Positions 1 to 7,690 of a DNA stretch of 18,650 nt are shown here, in pieces (position 1 is the first letter of the stretch; each line of letters opens with the position of its first letter). Source of the stretch: Ruminococcaceae bacterium UBA7030 (GTDB lineage: Bacteria > Bacillota > Clostridia > Oscillospirales > Acutalibacteraceae); the NCBI GenBank assembly GCA_002494125.1, contig DLBD01000068.1:1-18650 (forward strand). Direction: 5' to 3'. The notes beneath the pieces are model-generated. The model was not told the origin of the DNA. It saw only the letters and a list, made by a program, of their open reading frames with translations, and made no database searches. A program made the translations under genes and the position numbers.

Positions 1-148
1 CGTGAACGAAGCAAGCCTCTTCAAGAGTTTCGCCTCTTGATGCAGGACATCCTAAGCAGTGCATACCCATTTCAAGAAAGTACGGTGCCGAATCAGGACA
101 AATGTCAAGAATGTCACCGATAATTGTATCTTTAGTAATCTGAGCCAT
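1..148 (-). CDS. DUF1858 domain protein (hybrid-cluster-protein-associated redox disulfide family), 3' end cut by window edge
   Basis: The first 49 residues are visible, starting MAQITKDTIIGDILDI. The family hallmark is present: a short helical start, then GMHCLGCP with a CxxC pair (Cys31 and Cys34), then the ETLEEAC stretch; there is a further Cys at residue 17. In known DUF1858 proteins (about 65-75 aa) the conserved cysteines are thought to form a redox disulfide, and some occur with hybrid cluster protein in anaerobes, but the biochemical role is unproven. The ATG at 148-146 is preceded by GGAG at 160-157. The gene diverges from the DUF4364-type gene. Family assignment is confident; the C-terminal part lies outside the window. 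Confidence 0.85.
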   Translation of the reverse strand, partial: MAQITKDTIIGDILDICPDSAPYFLEMGMHCLGCPASRGETLEEACFVH

Positions 149-180
149 AATTAAATCTCCTTTACATTATTTTCATTATA

Positions 181-209
181 TTTATAACACAATTAATACT
201 ATATTTCAA
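181..209 (-). promoter_or_regulatory. Sigma-A-type promoter for the DUF1858 gene
   Basis: Reading the minus strand, TTGAAA (209-204) lies exactly 17 bases from TATAAA (186-181); each hexamer matches consensus at 5 of 6 positions. This places the start of transcription some 20-30 bases upstream of the Shine-Dalgarno at 160-157. Called from sequence only. Confidence 0.6.
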
Positions 210-227
210 GTAAGACATTAATAATAT

Positions 228-256
228 TTGCAACTTTGATAATTATATGTTAATAT
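228..256 (+). promoter_or_regulatory. Possible promoter for the DUF4364-type gene
   Basis: TTGCAA (228-233) and TAATAT (251-256) are spaced 17 bases apart, each with 4 of 6 consensus matches. The region is very A/T rich, so chance matches are likely. It is well placed relative to the strong ribosome binding site AAAGGCGGTGAT (267-278), which ends 3 bases before the ATG. Confidence 0.4.
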
Positions 257-281
257 AGATAGAAACAAAGGCGGTGATATA

Positions 282-863
282 ATGGACAGCGAAAAGGAAT
301 ATGACCCTTCACTTGAATTTGACGCATTTACTGCGGGAGTTGAAGACGGCGGTATTCGCTCAAGCTCAACTATTGCGATAATAGTCTGCTACATTGTTTG
401 CAACATTGAAGAAAATATAACTGCAAAAAACATTGTCGACGCGCTCGTTGAAGGCAAGCTGGCAAATTATTTTGAGGTTACAAACGCAATTTCGAAAATG
501 ATTAAAAAAGGCAATATCACCGAGGACGAGAACGGCTGTCTGGGCGCAACGCCAAAGTGCAGATTTTCAGTTGAAATTGTTGAAAATGACCTTCCCCTTT
601 CCGTAAGAGAAAAAAGTGTTGAGCTTGTAAGAAAGCTTGCGGCGCTTGAAGTTAACAAAAAAGAGAACAAGGTAAGTATAGAACCTTACGGCGACAAATA
701 CAAAATCACCCTTCACGTAAGCGACGTTGACAGCGACTTTATGACGCTGAGCCTTTACGTACCGACACAGGCACAGGCTGAGGTTATCAAAAACAAGTTT
801 GTTCTTAATCCTGCTGCGGTTTACGAAGGATTGATTAATTCCATTTTTGATAACGAGGAATAA
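282..863 (+). CDS. DUF4364 family protein, probable winged-helix DNA-binding regulator
   Basis: 193 aa, no signal peptide or membrane segment. The N-terminal third has FDAFTAGVEDGGIRS, then a predicted helical core (about residues 28-80) containing LANYFEV and an ISKMIKKGNI segment. This fits a winged helix-turn-helix, as in DUF4364 proteins of Clostridia. The C-terminal half (about 95-190) is alternating strand and helix and may be a ligand or dimer domain. The start is set by AAAGGCGGTGAT three bases upstream of ATG. It is monocistronic, between a divergent DUF1858 gene and a convergent operon, with a hairpin terminator just after the stop. The DUF4364 call rests on remembered motifs; its target and physiological role are unknown. 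Confidence 0.65.
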   Translation: MDSEKEYDPSLEFDAFTAGVEDGGIRSSSTIAIIVCYIVCNIEENITAKNIVDALVEGKLANYFEVTNAISKMIKKGNITEDENGCLGATPKCRFSVEIVENDLPLSVREKSVELVRKLAALEVNKKENKVSIEPYGDKYKITLHVSDVDSDFMTLSLYVPTQAQAEVIKNKFVLNPAAVYEGLINSIFDNEE

Positions 864-873
864 AAAGGTGACA

Positions 874-905
874 AAAAAGAGGACTCACACAGAGTCCTCT
901 TTTTA
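874..905. terminator. Bidirectional intrinsic terminator between convergent genes
   Basis: Stem AAAGAGGACTC (876-886) pairs perfectly with GAGTCCTCTTT (892-902) around a 5-base loop. A T-run follows on the plus strand (900-904), and the A-run at 873-878 gives a T-run on the minus strand. It serves both the DUF4364-type gene and the end of the ispH-S1 operon. Confidence 0.9.
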
Positions 906-913
906 TTATGTAA

Positions 914-3145
914 TTATTCAGCGTCTTCTGCAGGAGCTTCCTCCTCAGCAGGAGCTTCCTCCTCAGCAGGAGCTTCTTCCTCTGCAGGAGCTTCTTCCTC
1001 AGCAGGAGTTTCTTCCTCAGCAGGAACTTCCTCCTCAACAGGAGTTTCTTCTGCGACCTCTTCTTTAGCCTCTTCGACAGGCTCTTCGGCAGGTGCTTCC
1101 TCCTCTGCAGGCTCGTCAGCTGCAAGCTCTTCAATTGTTTCTTCAGGCTTTTCAAGGAGTTCTTTAATTGAAAGTGAAACTCTCTTCTTGTCAAAGTCAA
1201 CATCAATAATCTTAACCTCAACCTCATCGCCTACGTTAAGTACATCAGCAGGAGTCTTGATTCTCTCCCAAGCGATTTGGCTGATGTGGATAAGACCGTC
1301 GATACCCGGAAGAATGTTTGCAAACGAACCGAACGACGCATTGCTTACAATCTTAGCTTTAAGAACTGAACCGATAGGATAATCTCTCTTAAGAATCTCC
1401 CACGGATTGTCTTCGATCTTCTTGAAGCCGAGTGAAATCTTCTTGTTTTCGTCATCAAGCTTTTTGATAGTAACTTCAACTGTATCGCCTACGTTTACCA
1501 CCTCTGACGGATGCTTGATTCTTGACCATGAAAGCTCACTGATATGAATCATACCGTCCATACCGCCAATGTCAACGAATGCACCGTAGCTTGTAAGTGA
1601 CTTAACAGTGCCGGTAAGCTTCTGGCCCTCTTCAAGAGTTGCCCATAAAGCTTCCTGCTGCGCTTTCTTTTCTTCGTTTGCTACTGTCTTTATATTACCG
1701 ACAGCACGGCGTCTTGCAGGATTTGTTTCAATAACCTTGAAGCGAACTGTTGTGCCCTTGAGCACATCAAGCTCCTGACCTCTCGGTATACCTGTAAGAG
1801 AAGCAGGAACGAAAACTCTGCTTCCGTTTGTTACTACGATAACGCCGCCTTTTACGACAGCAGTTACCGTACCCTCGAGAATTTCTCCCGATTCTTTAGC
1901 AGCGGTGATATCTTCCCAACCCTGGAAAGCATCGACAAGCTTCTTTGAAAGCTTGAGTACACCCTCATTGTCATCAGTTTTCATAATAACAAGCTTAAGC
2001 TCGTCGCCGATTGAAACGACATCCTCCGGCTTATCAACTGGCTCTGATGAAAGATCGTCAATAGCGATTACACCGGTCTGCTTTCTGCCATCAACATCAA
2101 CAAATACTTCTGTTGGTGTGATGTTAACTACTTTACCTGTAACTACCTTGCTGTTTTCATCTTCTCTGAATGATTCTTCAAGCATTTCTTTGAAGGTTGC
2201 CTCACCATCAGCAGATGCAGGTGCAGCAGTCTCAACTGCCTTATCAGCGGTATCTGCTGTCTCCGCAACTGTTTCAGCTGCTTCAACTTCCTTTTCAATA
2301 ATTTCTTCGGACATGGTTTTTAGTACCTCCTTAATAATTGGCGCGGGCGTCGAAGCTCCCGCAGTAACGCCGACACACTCGTAAACGCTCAAGTCGATGT
2401 CTTTAAGCTCGTTTGCAGTTTCGATTAAAAACGTGTCTGCATTTGAATCACAAACGTCCCTCAGCTTACATGTATTCGACGAATGACGACCGCCTATAAC
2501 AATCATAGCCTGCATCTGTTTCGAGAGTGATGCTGCCTCCTCCTGTCTGTCGGCTGTCGCATTACATATTGTACTATAAATTTTGCAATTTGTATATAGT
2601 TTTTTTATAATTTTCTCGCATTTTTTCCATTCTTTTAGCGAAAAAGTTGTCTGGCTCACACAGATTAGTGACATATTTTCACTAATTAGACAGTTAGCAA
2701 TAATATCGTTAAGCCCATTCTCATTCTTAAACACATAGCTTTTGCCCTTACAGTAGGAACGAATACCCAAAACCTCAGGATGATTTTCATCTCCCGCTAT
2801 AAGAGTAACGGTATCTTCCGGCTGTTCAGACACAATTCTGTGTATCTTTGAAACGAAGGGACAGGTTGCATCGACAAAATTTATGCCATTACTCTGAGCC
2901 TCTTCAATAACTGATTTTTCAACGCCGTGTGTTCTTATAACAAGTGTATAACCTTCAGGGCAATCGCTGACATTTTCAACGGTTTTAACTCCCCTGCTTT
3001 CAAGGTCTGAAACAAGCTGGCTGTTATGTATAATCGGGCCTAAGGTGCACACCTTTTCGCCCTTTTCCACAAGGTCATAAACAAGGCTTACCGCCCTGTC
3101 TACGCCAAAGCAGAAGCCTGCGGTTTTAGCTAAGACAGTCTTCAC
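914..3145 (-). CDS. ispH: Bifunctional fusion: IspH (4-hydroxy-3-methylbut-2-enyl diphosphate reductase) plus four-S1-domain ribosomal protein S1
   Basis: 743 aa. Residues 1-277 are IspH/LytB, the [4Fe-4S] enzyme that turns HMBPP into IPP and DMAPP in the MEP pathway. Cluster ligands Cys12, Cys95 and Cys194 are present, with His40, His73, His122, Glu124 and the SSN segment (222-224). Residues 278-330 are an Ala/Glu/Thr-rich linker. Four S1 OB-fold repeats follow, at about 333-402, 421-488, 507-575 and 592-661; the third and fourth are the most canonical (GMIHISELSW, GLIHISQIAW). Residues 665-743 are an extremely acidic tail. Such fusions are known in Clostridia. The start is GTG, overlapping the plsC stop as GTGA, with GGGAGG about 10 bases upstream. 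Methionine 278 has its own strong Shine-Dalgarno, so a free 466-aa S1 product is possible. It is the last gene of its operon. Confidence 0.95.
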   Translation of the reverse strand: MKTVLAKTAGFCFGVDRAVSLVYDLVEKGEKVCTLGPIIHNSQLVSDLESRGVKTVENVSDCPEGYTLVIRTHGVEKSVIEEAQSNGINFVDATCPFVSKIHRIVSEQPEDTVTLIAGDENHPEVLGIRSYCKGKSYVFKNENGLNDIIANCLISENMSLICVSQTTFSLKEWKKCEKIIKKLYTNCKIYSTICNATADRQEEAASLSKQMQAMIVIGGRHSSNTCKLRDVCDSNADTFLIETANELKDIDLSVYECVGVTAGASTPAPIIKEVLKTMSEEIIEKEVEAAETVAETADTADKAVETAAPASADGEATFKEMLEESFREDENSKVVTGKVVNITPTEVFVDVDGRKQTGVIAIDDLSSEPVDKPEDVVSIGDELKLVIMKTDDNEGVLKLSKKLVDAFQGWEDITAAKESGEILEGTVTAVVKGGVIVVTNGSRVFVPASLTGIPRGQELDVLKGTTVRFKVIETNPARRRAVGNIKTVANEEKKAQQEALWATLEEGQKLTGTVKSLTSYGAFVDIGGMDGMIHISELSWSRIKHPSEVVNVGDTVEVTIKKLDDENKKISLGFKKIEDNPWEILKRDYPIGSVLKAKIVSNASFGSFANILPGIDGLIHISQIAWERIKTPADVLNVGDEVEVKIIDVDFDKKRVSLSIKELLEKPEETIEELAADEPAEEEAPAEEPVEEAKEEVAEETPVEEEVPAEEETPAEEEAPAEEEAPAEEEAPAEEEAPAEDAE
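929..1050 (-). repeat. 18-bp tandem repeats coding the acidic EEEAPA tail of the S1 half
   Basis: Six full near-identical 18-base units run from 931 to 1038 with a partial seventh to 1050. On the plus strand the unit begins CAGGAGCTTC. In frame each unit encodes a six-residue Glu/Ala/Pro block, and the first two units are identical. The units differ mostly at synonymous positions or Ala/Thr/Val swaps, consistent with slippage or unequal exchange. The minus-strand repeats contain GAGGAGGAAG runs that resemble Shine-Dalgarno sequences. Confidence 0.9.
2312..2332 (-). promoter_or_regulatory. Internal ribosome binding site and ATG at the IspH/S1 junction
   Basis: On the minus strand AAGGAGGT (2332-2325) stands 10 bases upstream of an in-frame ATG (2314-2312), which is Met278 of the fusion. 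This falls exactly where a stand-alone IspH ends (IIKEVLKTM) and before the first S1 domain. It matches the anti-Shine-Dalgarno better than the site at the fusion's own GTG start. Confidence 0.7.
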
Positions 3146-3792
3146 TTTCTCTCAGCCTCCCAGAGCTCTGTTATACTGTCCATCACCTTATTTGCGGCAT
3201 CCTTGATTTCATGAGGCTCAAGCTCTTCCTTTGAAAGTCCTAACTCCTCATTTGTAAGAACCTTTCCGTATGAAACTGTTACTTTCTTAAAAGGCTTAAT
3301 CTTACCGTCACAGCATATTGCAACGGGAAGAACATCCGCTCCGGTTGCATGTGCAATAACTGCAACGCCTGCCTTTGCTCTTTGCGGCACGCCGTCCTTA
3401 TCTTTAATCCTCTTGCCTTCGGGACAGATTGCCATAACATGTCCCTCTTCAAGTATCTTTTCACCATATTCTATTGCGGAGGTATCTCCCTTGCCTCTCT
3501 TAACGGGGAAACCGTACATATGGGTGATAAACCAAGCTACAACAGGGTTTTTGAAAAGTTCCACCTTTGCCATAAAATGAAGAGGAGGAACCTTCTTAGA
3601 GCATGCAACAAATACAGGGTCAAGAGCACAGGTATGATTAATTGCAACAATAAACTTTCTCTTGTCTGTCGGTACATTTTCAAGACCTTTTATATCAAGC
3701 CTGTAAACTACCTTTACAAGCCAGCCGAGAGAGTTTTTAACAAAGCCGTAAAGCTTATAATGCTTTACCTGGGAATAGTCAAATTCTTTCAT
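3142..3792 (-). CDS. plsC: 1-acyl-sn-glycerol-3-phosphate acyltransferase (PlsC family)
   Basis: 216 aa. It transfers an acyl chain to lysophosphatidic acid to make phosphatidic acid, the precursor of membrane phospholipids. All four acyltransferase blocks are visible: block I NHTCALD with the catalytic His53-x4-Asp58, block II FPVKRG (95-100), block III PEGKR (124-128), and block IV VLPVAI (about 154-159). The N-terminal segment around residues 18-30 is weakly hydrophobic and could anchor it at the membrane. The ATG shares its A with the cmk stop (TAATG), with AAGGAG at 3806-3801, and the end overlaps the ispH start. A cmk-plsC-ispH order is common in Clostridia. The exact acceptor could be another lysophospholipid. 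Confidence 0.9.
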   Translation of the reverse strand: MKEFDYSQVKHYKLYGFVKNSLGWLVKVVYRLDIKGLENVPTDKRKFIVAINHTCALDPVFVACSKKVPPLHFMAKVELFKNPVVAWFITHMYGFPVKRGKGDTSAIEYGEKILEEGHVMAICPEGKRIKDKDGVPQRAKAGVAVIAHATGADVLPVAICCDGKIKPFKKVTVSYGKVLTNEELGLSKEELEPHEIKDAANKVMDSITELWEAERK

Positions 3793-4454
3793 TACATTTT
3801 CTCCTTGATAATATTAATTATAAGGTCAATCGACTCCTCAAGATTAAGCTTTGAGGTGTCAGCCATAACTGATTCTTCGGTAGGTTTAAGCGGCGCTATT
3901 TCGCGGTGTGAGTCCTGATAATCACGCTGATTAACATCCGCAAGAACATCCTCATACATAACGCTTTCGCCCTTTTCTACAAGCTCCTTATATCTTCTTT
4001 CAGCTCTACATTCGGGAGAAGCAAAAAGAAAAATCTTGCACTGTGCGTCAGGAAGGACGACCGAGGCTATATCCCTGCCATCCATAATTACATTGTTTTC
4101 TTTTGCAATATTTCTCTGCAAGTCAAGAAGGAAGGCTCTTACCTCAGGAATCGCTGAAACCTTTGAAGCGCCCATTGAAATTTCAGGTGTTCTTATAAGC
4201 CCTGACACATCCTCGCCGTTTAAGTAAACACACTGTGTTCCGTCCTCTGAAAAGCCGAGCTTAACCTCGGTATCTTTAAGCATTGAAACGATTTTATCTT
4301 TATCGTCAGTTATATTATTTCTTACTGCATTGAGGGCTATCGCACGGTAAAGCGCACCTGTGTCAACATAAATAAAACCAAGCGCTTTGGCAGCAGCCTT
4401 TGCTATTGTGGATTTTCCTGCACCTGCAGGTCCGTCGATTGCAACATTAATCAT
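3792..4454 (-). CDS. cmk: Cytidylate kinase (CMP/dCMP kinase)
   Basis: 220 aa, the usual size. It phosphorylates CMP and dCMP with ATP, recycling nucleotides for RNA, DNA and CDP-lipid synthesis. The P-loop GPAGAGKST is at residues 8-16. DTGALYR (31-37) and MDGRDI (124-129) form the nucleotide-monophosphate site, and the lid/base region has RDYQDSHREIAPLKP (177-191). The reading frame stays open upstream to 4547, but the start was chosen at 4454 because the family begins at MxxIAIDGPAGAGKS and AAGGAG (4466-4461) lies 6 bases before this ATG. The upstream flavoprotein gene stops 13 bases earlier, and the stop overlaps the plsC start by one base, so translation is probably coupled. Confidence 0.96.
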   Translation of the reverse strand: MINVAIDGPAGAGKSTIAKAAAKALGFIYVDTGALYRAIALNAVRNNITDDKDKIVSMLKDTEVKLGFSEDGTQCVYLNGEDVSGLIRTPEISMGASKVSAIPEVRAFLLDLQRNIAKENNVIMDGRDIASVVLPDAQCKIFLFASPECRAERRYKELVEKGESVMYEDVLADVNQRDYQDSHREIAPLKPTEESVMADTSKLNLEESIDLIINIIKEKM

Positions 4455-4467
4455 AACCTTCTCCTTA

Positions 4468-5691
4468 TCACATATTCTGCGCAGCAAGATTTGCAGTTGA
4501 AAATGCAATCTGCAAGTTAAAGCCGCCTGTATAGGCGTCCACGTCAATTATCTCGCCTGCAAAATACAAATTATCAACAAGCTTTGAGCACATCGTTTTC
4601 GGGTTGATCTCTTTAACATTTATACCGCCCGAGGTTACAATCGCCTCTTCTACAGGGCGGAAGGACTCAACATCAAGCACCAGTCCTTTGATAAGTGAAA
4701 CAAGTGAAAGACGCTGGCTTCTTGTTATCTGATTAACCTTTGTTGACGGCTCAATACCGCTAAGTAAAACTATAACAGGAATTAATTTTTTAGGCAATAG
4801 TTTAGAAAGAGAATTAATAAAATCTTTATTTGTTTCAAGCGAAAAATCACGAAGAATTCTCGCGTCGAGTGTCTTTTCATCGAGTGCCGGCTTAAGGTCA
4901 ATTTTGATTTTATAATTCTTTGTTTCAACATTTCTCATATGGCTTGATGCAGAGAGAATTACAGGACCTGAAACTCCGTAATGAGTAAATATCATTTCAC
5001 CGAAATCGCTATATATTTCCTTTTCGTTTTCATATACGGTTACGGAAATATTTTTGAGAGACAAGCCCTGAAGCTTAGGCACAAAATTATTACTGCACAC
5101 TATCGGCACAAGGCTCGGCTTTATAGGCGTCACGGTATGCCCTACTGATTTAGCAAGGGCGTATCCGTCGCCCGTTGAGCCTGTAAGCGGATAGCTTTTA
5201 CCTCCGGTGCAAAGACAAACTCTGTCGCAAGGTACCTTTTCGCCGTTATCCAAAACAACCGCATTAATTCTCTTGCCGTCAAAGTCAAATGCTTTTGCGC
5301 TTGCATTAACGAACTTAACATTTCTTTTCTTCGCATTATCGACAAGCGCGTCAACTATATCAACCGCCTTATCGCTCACGGGGAAAACGCGGTTTCCTCT
5401 CTCAATTTTAAGCGGCACACCAAGCTCCTCAAAAAACGACATAGTGTCATAAGGCATAAATGAAGAAAACGCGGAGTAGAGAAAGCGAGGATTTGTCGGC
5501 ACGTTTGAAATAAGCTCATCAAGATCAAAGCAGGCATTCGTCACATTGCACCTGCCCTTGCCGGTAATCATAAGTTTTCTTCCTGCTCTCGGCATTTTTT
5601 CAATTATTGTTATTCTGTTTTCATTACCCGGGCAAAGTGAAGCACACATAAGTCCTGCTGCTCCGCCGCCAATAATAACAATGTTTTCCAT
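4468..5691 (-). CDS. HI0933/YhiN-family FAD-dependent oxidoreductase (BaiN-like, aminoacetone oxidase family)
   Basis: 407 aa from the preferred start. The FAD dinucleotide motif IIGGGAAGL (6-14) is at the very N-terminus. The family signature GRKLMITGKGRCNVTN follows at 37-52, then TGGKSYPLTGSTGDG in the middle, and the C-terminal FAD motif GGFNLQIAFSTANLAAQ. These define the HI0933-like flavoproteins (TIGR00275). Their substrates are poorly established; the names BaiN (bile acid) and aminoacetone oxidase come from single members. The ATG at 5691 lies one base after the ABC-F stop. A GTG at 5703 would add four residues, but neither has a clear Shine-Dalgarno, and translational coupling is likely. 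Frequent linkage to cmk in Clostridia suggests a housekeeping role. Confidence 0.88.
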   Translation of the reverse strand: MENIVIIGGGAAGLMCASLCPGNENRITIIEKMPRAGRKLMITGKGRCNVTNACFDLDELISNVPTNPRFLYSAFSSFMPYDTMSFFEELGVPLKIERGNRVFPVSDKAVDIVDALVDNAKKRNVKFVNASAKAFDFDGKRINAVVLDNGEKVPCDRVCLCTGGKSYPLTGSTGDGYALAKSVGHTVTPIKPSLVPIVCSNNFVPKLQGLSLKNISVTVYENEKEIYSDFGEMIFTHYGVSGPVILSASSHMRNVETKNYKIKIDLKPALDEKTLDARILRDFSLETNKDFINSLSKLLPKKLIPVIVLLSGIEPSTKVNQITRSQRLSLVSLIKGLVLDVESFRPVEEAIVTSGGINVKEINPKTMCSKLVDNLYFAGEIIDVDAYTGGFNLQIAFSTANLAAQNM

Positions 5692-5692
5692 A

Positions 5693-7582
5693 TTATTTTT
5701 CACTTAATTCTTCAAGCTTTGAATTAACCTCTTCCCACTCTGAAAAAAGGTCATCCCTTTTGCTGTTAAGCTCATTGAGGTTTTCAGTAAGGCTTATCAG
5801 ACTTTCATAATCTGCATCGTTGAGGCTTTCTTCAATTTCGCTAATGCTTTGCTCTATGTTTTCTATTTCCTCTTCGAGTCGTTTGTTTTGCGTATTAAGC
5901 TTTCTTATAAGGCTTGCTCTTTCTTTTTTAAGCTTATATTCATTTGGCTTTTGCTCTTTTTTCTCCCTGATTTCTTCCGTCTTTTGATATCTGTGTTCGG
6001 CATAATCATCATAATTTCCGAGGAAATTGTTACAACCATCGGGAGTGAGTTCGATTATTCTTGTTGCAAGCTTATTAATGAAATATCTGTCATGGGACAC
6101 GATAAGCATTGTGCCCTGATAATTCAAAAGCGTATTTTCAAGCTCTTCTCTTGAAAAAGCGTCGAGATGGTTTGTCGGCTCGTCAAGAAGGAGAAAATTA
6201 AATCCCCCAAGCATCAGCTTGAGTAGCGCAACCCTTGCTCTTTCTCCGCCTGAACAAAACTCTAACTTTTTGAAAACCTCTTCGCCCTTAAAAAGAAATG
6301 CTGCAAGAGCGTTTCTTATCCTCGTTTCTGTCATAAACGGAAATGAGGTCCACACCTCGTCGATTACGGTTTTTGAAAGGTCAAGCTTTTCCTGAACCTG
6401 ATCATAGTAGCCCGTCATAAGATTTGCACCAAAACGGAAAGTGCCGTCGTCACGGCTTAAATCACCCGTAAGAATTTTAAGAAGTGTGGTTTTACCGCAA
6501 CCGTTATCGCCGAGAAGAAACACCCTTTCCCCTCTTGCAATATTAAAAGATGCGTTTGCAAAAATCTTCTTGCCGGAAAAGGATTTTGAAAGATCGCATA
6601 CCTCAAGGACCTCCTCACCCGAAACACATTTCGGTGTGAAATCAAAACGAATTTTTTCGACCTTGCTGTCAGGAATAACAAGCTGCGCCTTTATTCTTTC
6701 TATAACCTTTTCTTTGCTCTCGGCGGTTTTAATATTTTTCTCTCTGTTCCACTGACGCTGCTGAGCGATTATGCCCTCAAGGCGCTCAATATCTTTAATA
6801 TCGTTTTCGTATTTTTCTTCAATCGCCTTCTGCTCGGCCTCTTTCTTTTTTAGAAAGGTTGAGTAGTTACCCTTATAGGACCGGCATTTTCCGTTTTCAA
6901 TCTCAACGGTTTTATCTGTAACTCTGTCGAGAAAGTATCTGTCATGGCTTATGATAAGACAGGCGCCTTTGAAATTGATAAGAAAGTCCTCCAGCCAGTT
7001 TATAGCGCTTATGTCAAGATGATTTGTAGGCTCGTCAAGTAAAAGCAAATCAGCCTTTGAAAGAAGAAGCTTTGCAAGAATCAATTTTGAACGCTGACCC
7101 CCCGAAAGCTTTGATGTAGGCTTATCAAATTCTTTTTCTGTAAATCCAAGTCCTATCAGCGCAGAACGACTTCTTGATTTATATGTAAGTCCCCCGTTTT
7201 GCTGAAAAAGGGTTGTGAGAGTATCCTGTCTTTCAATAAGGTCGCGGGAAGGGGTTTTTTCAATTTCTTTTACAAGTGTTTCAAGCTCCGCTTCCATATC
7301 AGAAAGATTTTTGAAAACGGAAATAATTTCATCCCAAATAGTTCTGTTTTCAGAGCAGGTATGCTGCTCCATATAACCTATATCTGAATTTTTCGAGATA
7401 AAGCATGCTCCGTTGTCAGCAATATACTCGCCCGTTATCAGCTTGAAAAGCGAGGTTTTACCGGCACCGTTAACGCCGACAACGCCCACTTTTTCACCAT
7501 CCTTAACATCAAAGGAAACGTTAGAAAAAAGCGAGCTTTCTCCAAAAGACAATGTTAAATTTTGAACATCTAAAACATTCAT
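5693..7582 (-). CDS. ABC-F family ATPase (ribosome-associated, YdiF/Uup-like)
   Basis: 629 aa with two ATP-binding cassettes and no membrane segment, the mark of ABC-F translation factors, which act at the ribosomal E site. Cassette 1 has Walker A GVNGAGKT (36-43), signature LSGGQ (159-163), Walker B with Asp183-Glu184, and ISHD. Cassette 2 has GDNGCGKT (358-365), signature CSGGE (443-447), Asp467-Glu468, and VSHD. The charged linker at about 245-300 corresponds to the P-site tRNA interaction motif region. Residues about 540-627 form a long C-terminal coiled coil, as in Uup and YdiF. The arrangement fits a housekeeping member better than an antibiotic-resistance protein, but the subfamily needs a tree. 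It is first in its operon; the Shine-Dalgarno is weak. Confidence 0.92.
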   Translation of the reverse strand: MNVLDVQNLTLSFGESSLFSNVSFDVKDGEKVGVVGVNGAGKTSLFKLITGEYIADNGACFISKNSDIGYMEQHTCSENRTIWDEIISVFKNLSDMEAELETLVKEIEKTPSRDLIERQDTLTTLFQQNGGLTYKSRSRSALIGLGFTEKEFDKPTSKLSGGQRSKLILAKLLLSKADLLLLDEPTNHLDISAINWLEDFLINFKGACLIISHDRYFLDRVTDKTVEIENGKCRSYKGNYSTFLKKKEAEQKAIEEKYENDIKDIERLEGIIAQQRQWNREKNIKTAESKEKVIERIKAQLVIPDSKVEKIRFDFTPKCVSGEEVLEVCDLSKSFSGKKIFANASFNIARGERVFLLGDNGCGKTTLLKILTGDLSRDDGTFRFGANLMTGYYDQVQEKLDLSKTVIDEVWTSFPFMTETRIRNALAAFLFKGEEVFKKLEFCSGGERARVALLKLMLGGFNFLLLDEPTNHLDAFSREELENTLLNYQGTMLIVSHDRYFINKLATRIIELTPDGCNNFLGNYDDYAEHRYQKTEEIREKKEQKPNEYKLKKERASLIRKLNTQNKRLEEEIENIEQSISEIEESLNDADYESLISLTENLNELNSKRDDLFSEWEEVNSKLEELSEK

Positions 7583-7611
7583 AATCTCAATCTTTCAAAA
7601 TAGTTTAATAT

Positions 7612-7640
7612 ATTCTACAACATTTTTTGTTGAATGTATA
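7612..7640 (-). promoter_or_regulatory. Probable promoter of the ABC-F to ispH-S1 operon
   Basis: On the minus strand TATACA (7640-7635) and TAGAAT (7617-7612) have a 17-base spacer, with 4 of 6 and 5 of 6 consensus matches. It lies 30 bases upstream of the ABC-F start. Its -35 abuts the -35 of the divergent manA promoter. Confidence 0.5.
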
Positions 7641-7658
7641 GTAAAATTTTGATATTAT
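7630..7658 (+). promoter_or_regulatory. Probable manA promoter
   Basis: TTGAAT (7630-7635) and TATTAT (7653-7658) have a 17-base spacer, with 4 of 6 and 5 of 6 matches to sigma-A consensus. The predicted start of transcription is near 7665, giving a leader of about 25 bases before the manA ATG. Confidence 0.55.
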
Positions 7659-7690
7659 AAATATGAAATAACTTGAAAGGTATTTATATT

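Noticed and set aside
931..1050. Tandem repeats as a CRISPR array or non-coding satellite
   Set aside because: There are no spacers; the units are in frame and code the acidic tail of the S1 half.
1905..2384. 159-codon plus-strand frame antisense to the S1 half of the fusion
   Set aside because: Its Ser/Thr-rich composition mirrors the Glu/Lys/Asp codons on the other strand, and it has no ribosome binding site.
4455..4547. Upstream extension of cmk by 31 codons
   Set aside because: It overlaps the end of the flavoprotein gene, is unlike Cmk, and a good Shine-Dalgarno precedes the internal ATG at 4454.
5693..7582. ABC-F protein as an antibiotic-resistance determinant
   Set aside because: The long C-terminal coiled coil and housekeeping operon fit a Uup/YdiF-like core factor better, and no resistance or mobile genes are nearby.
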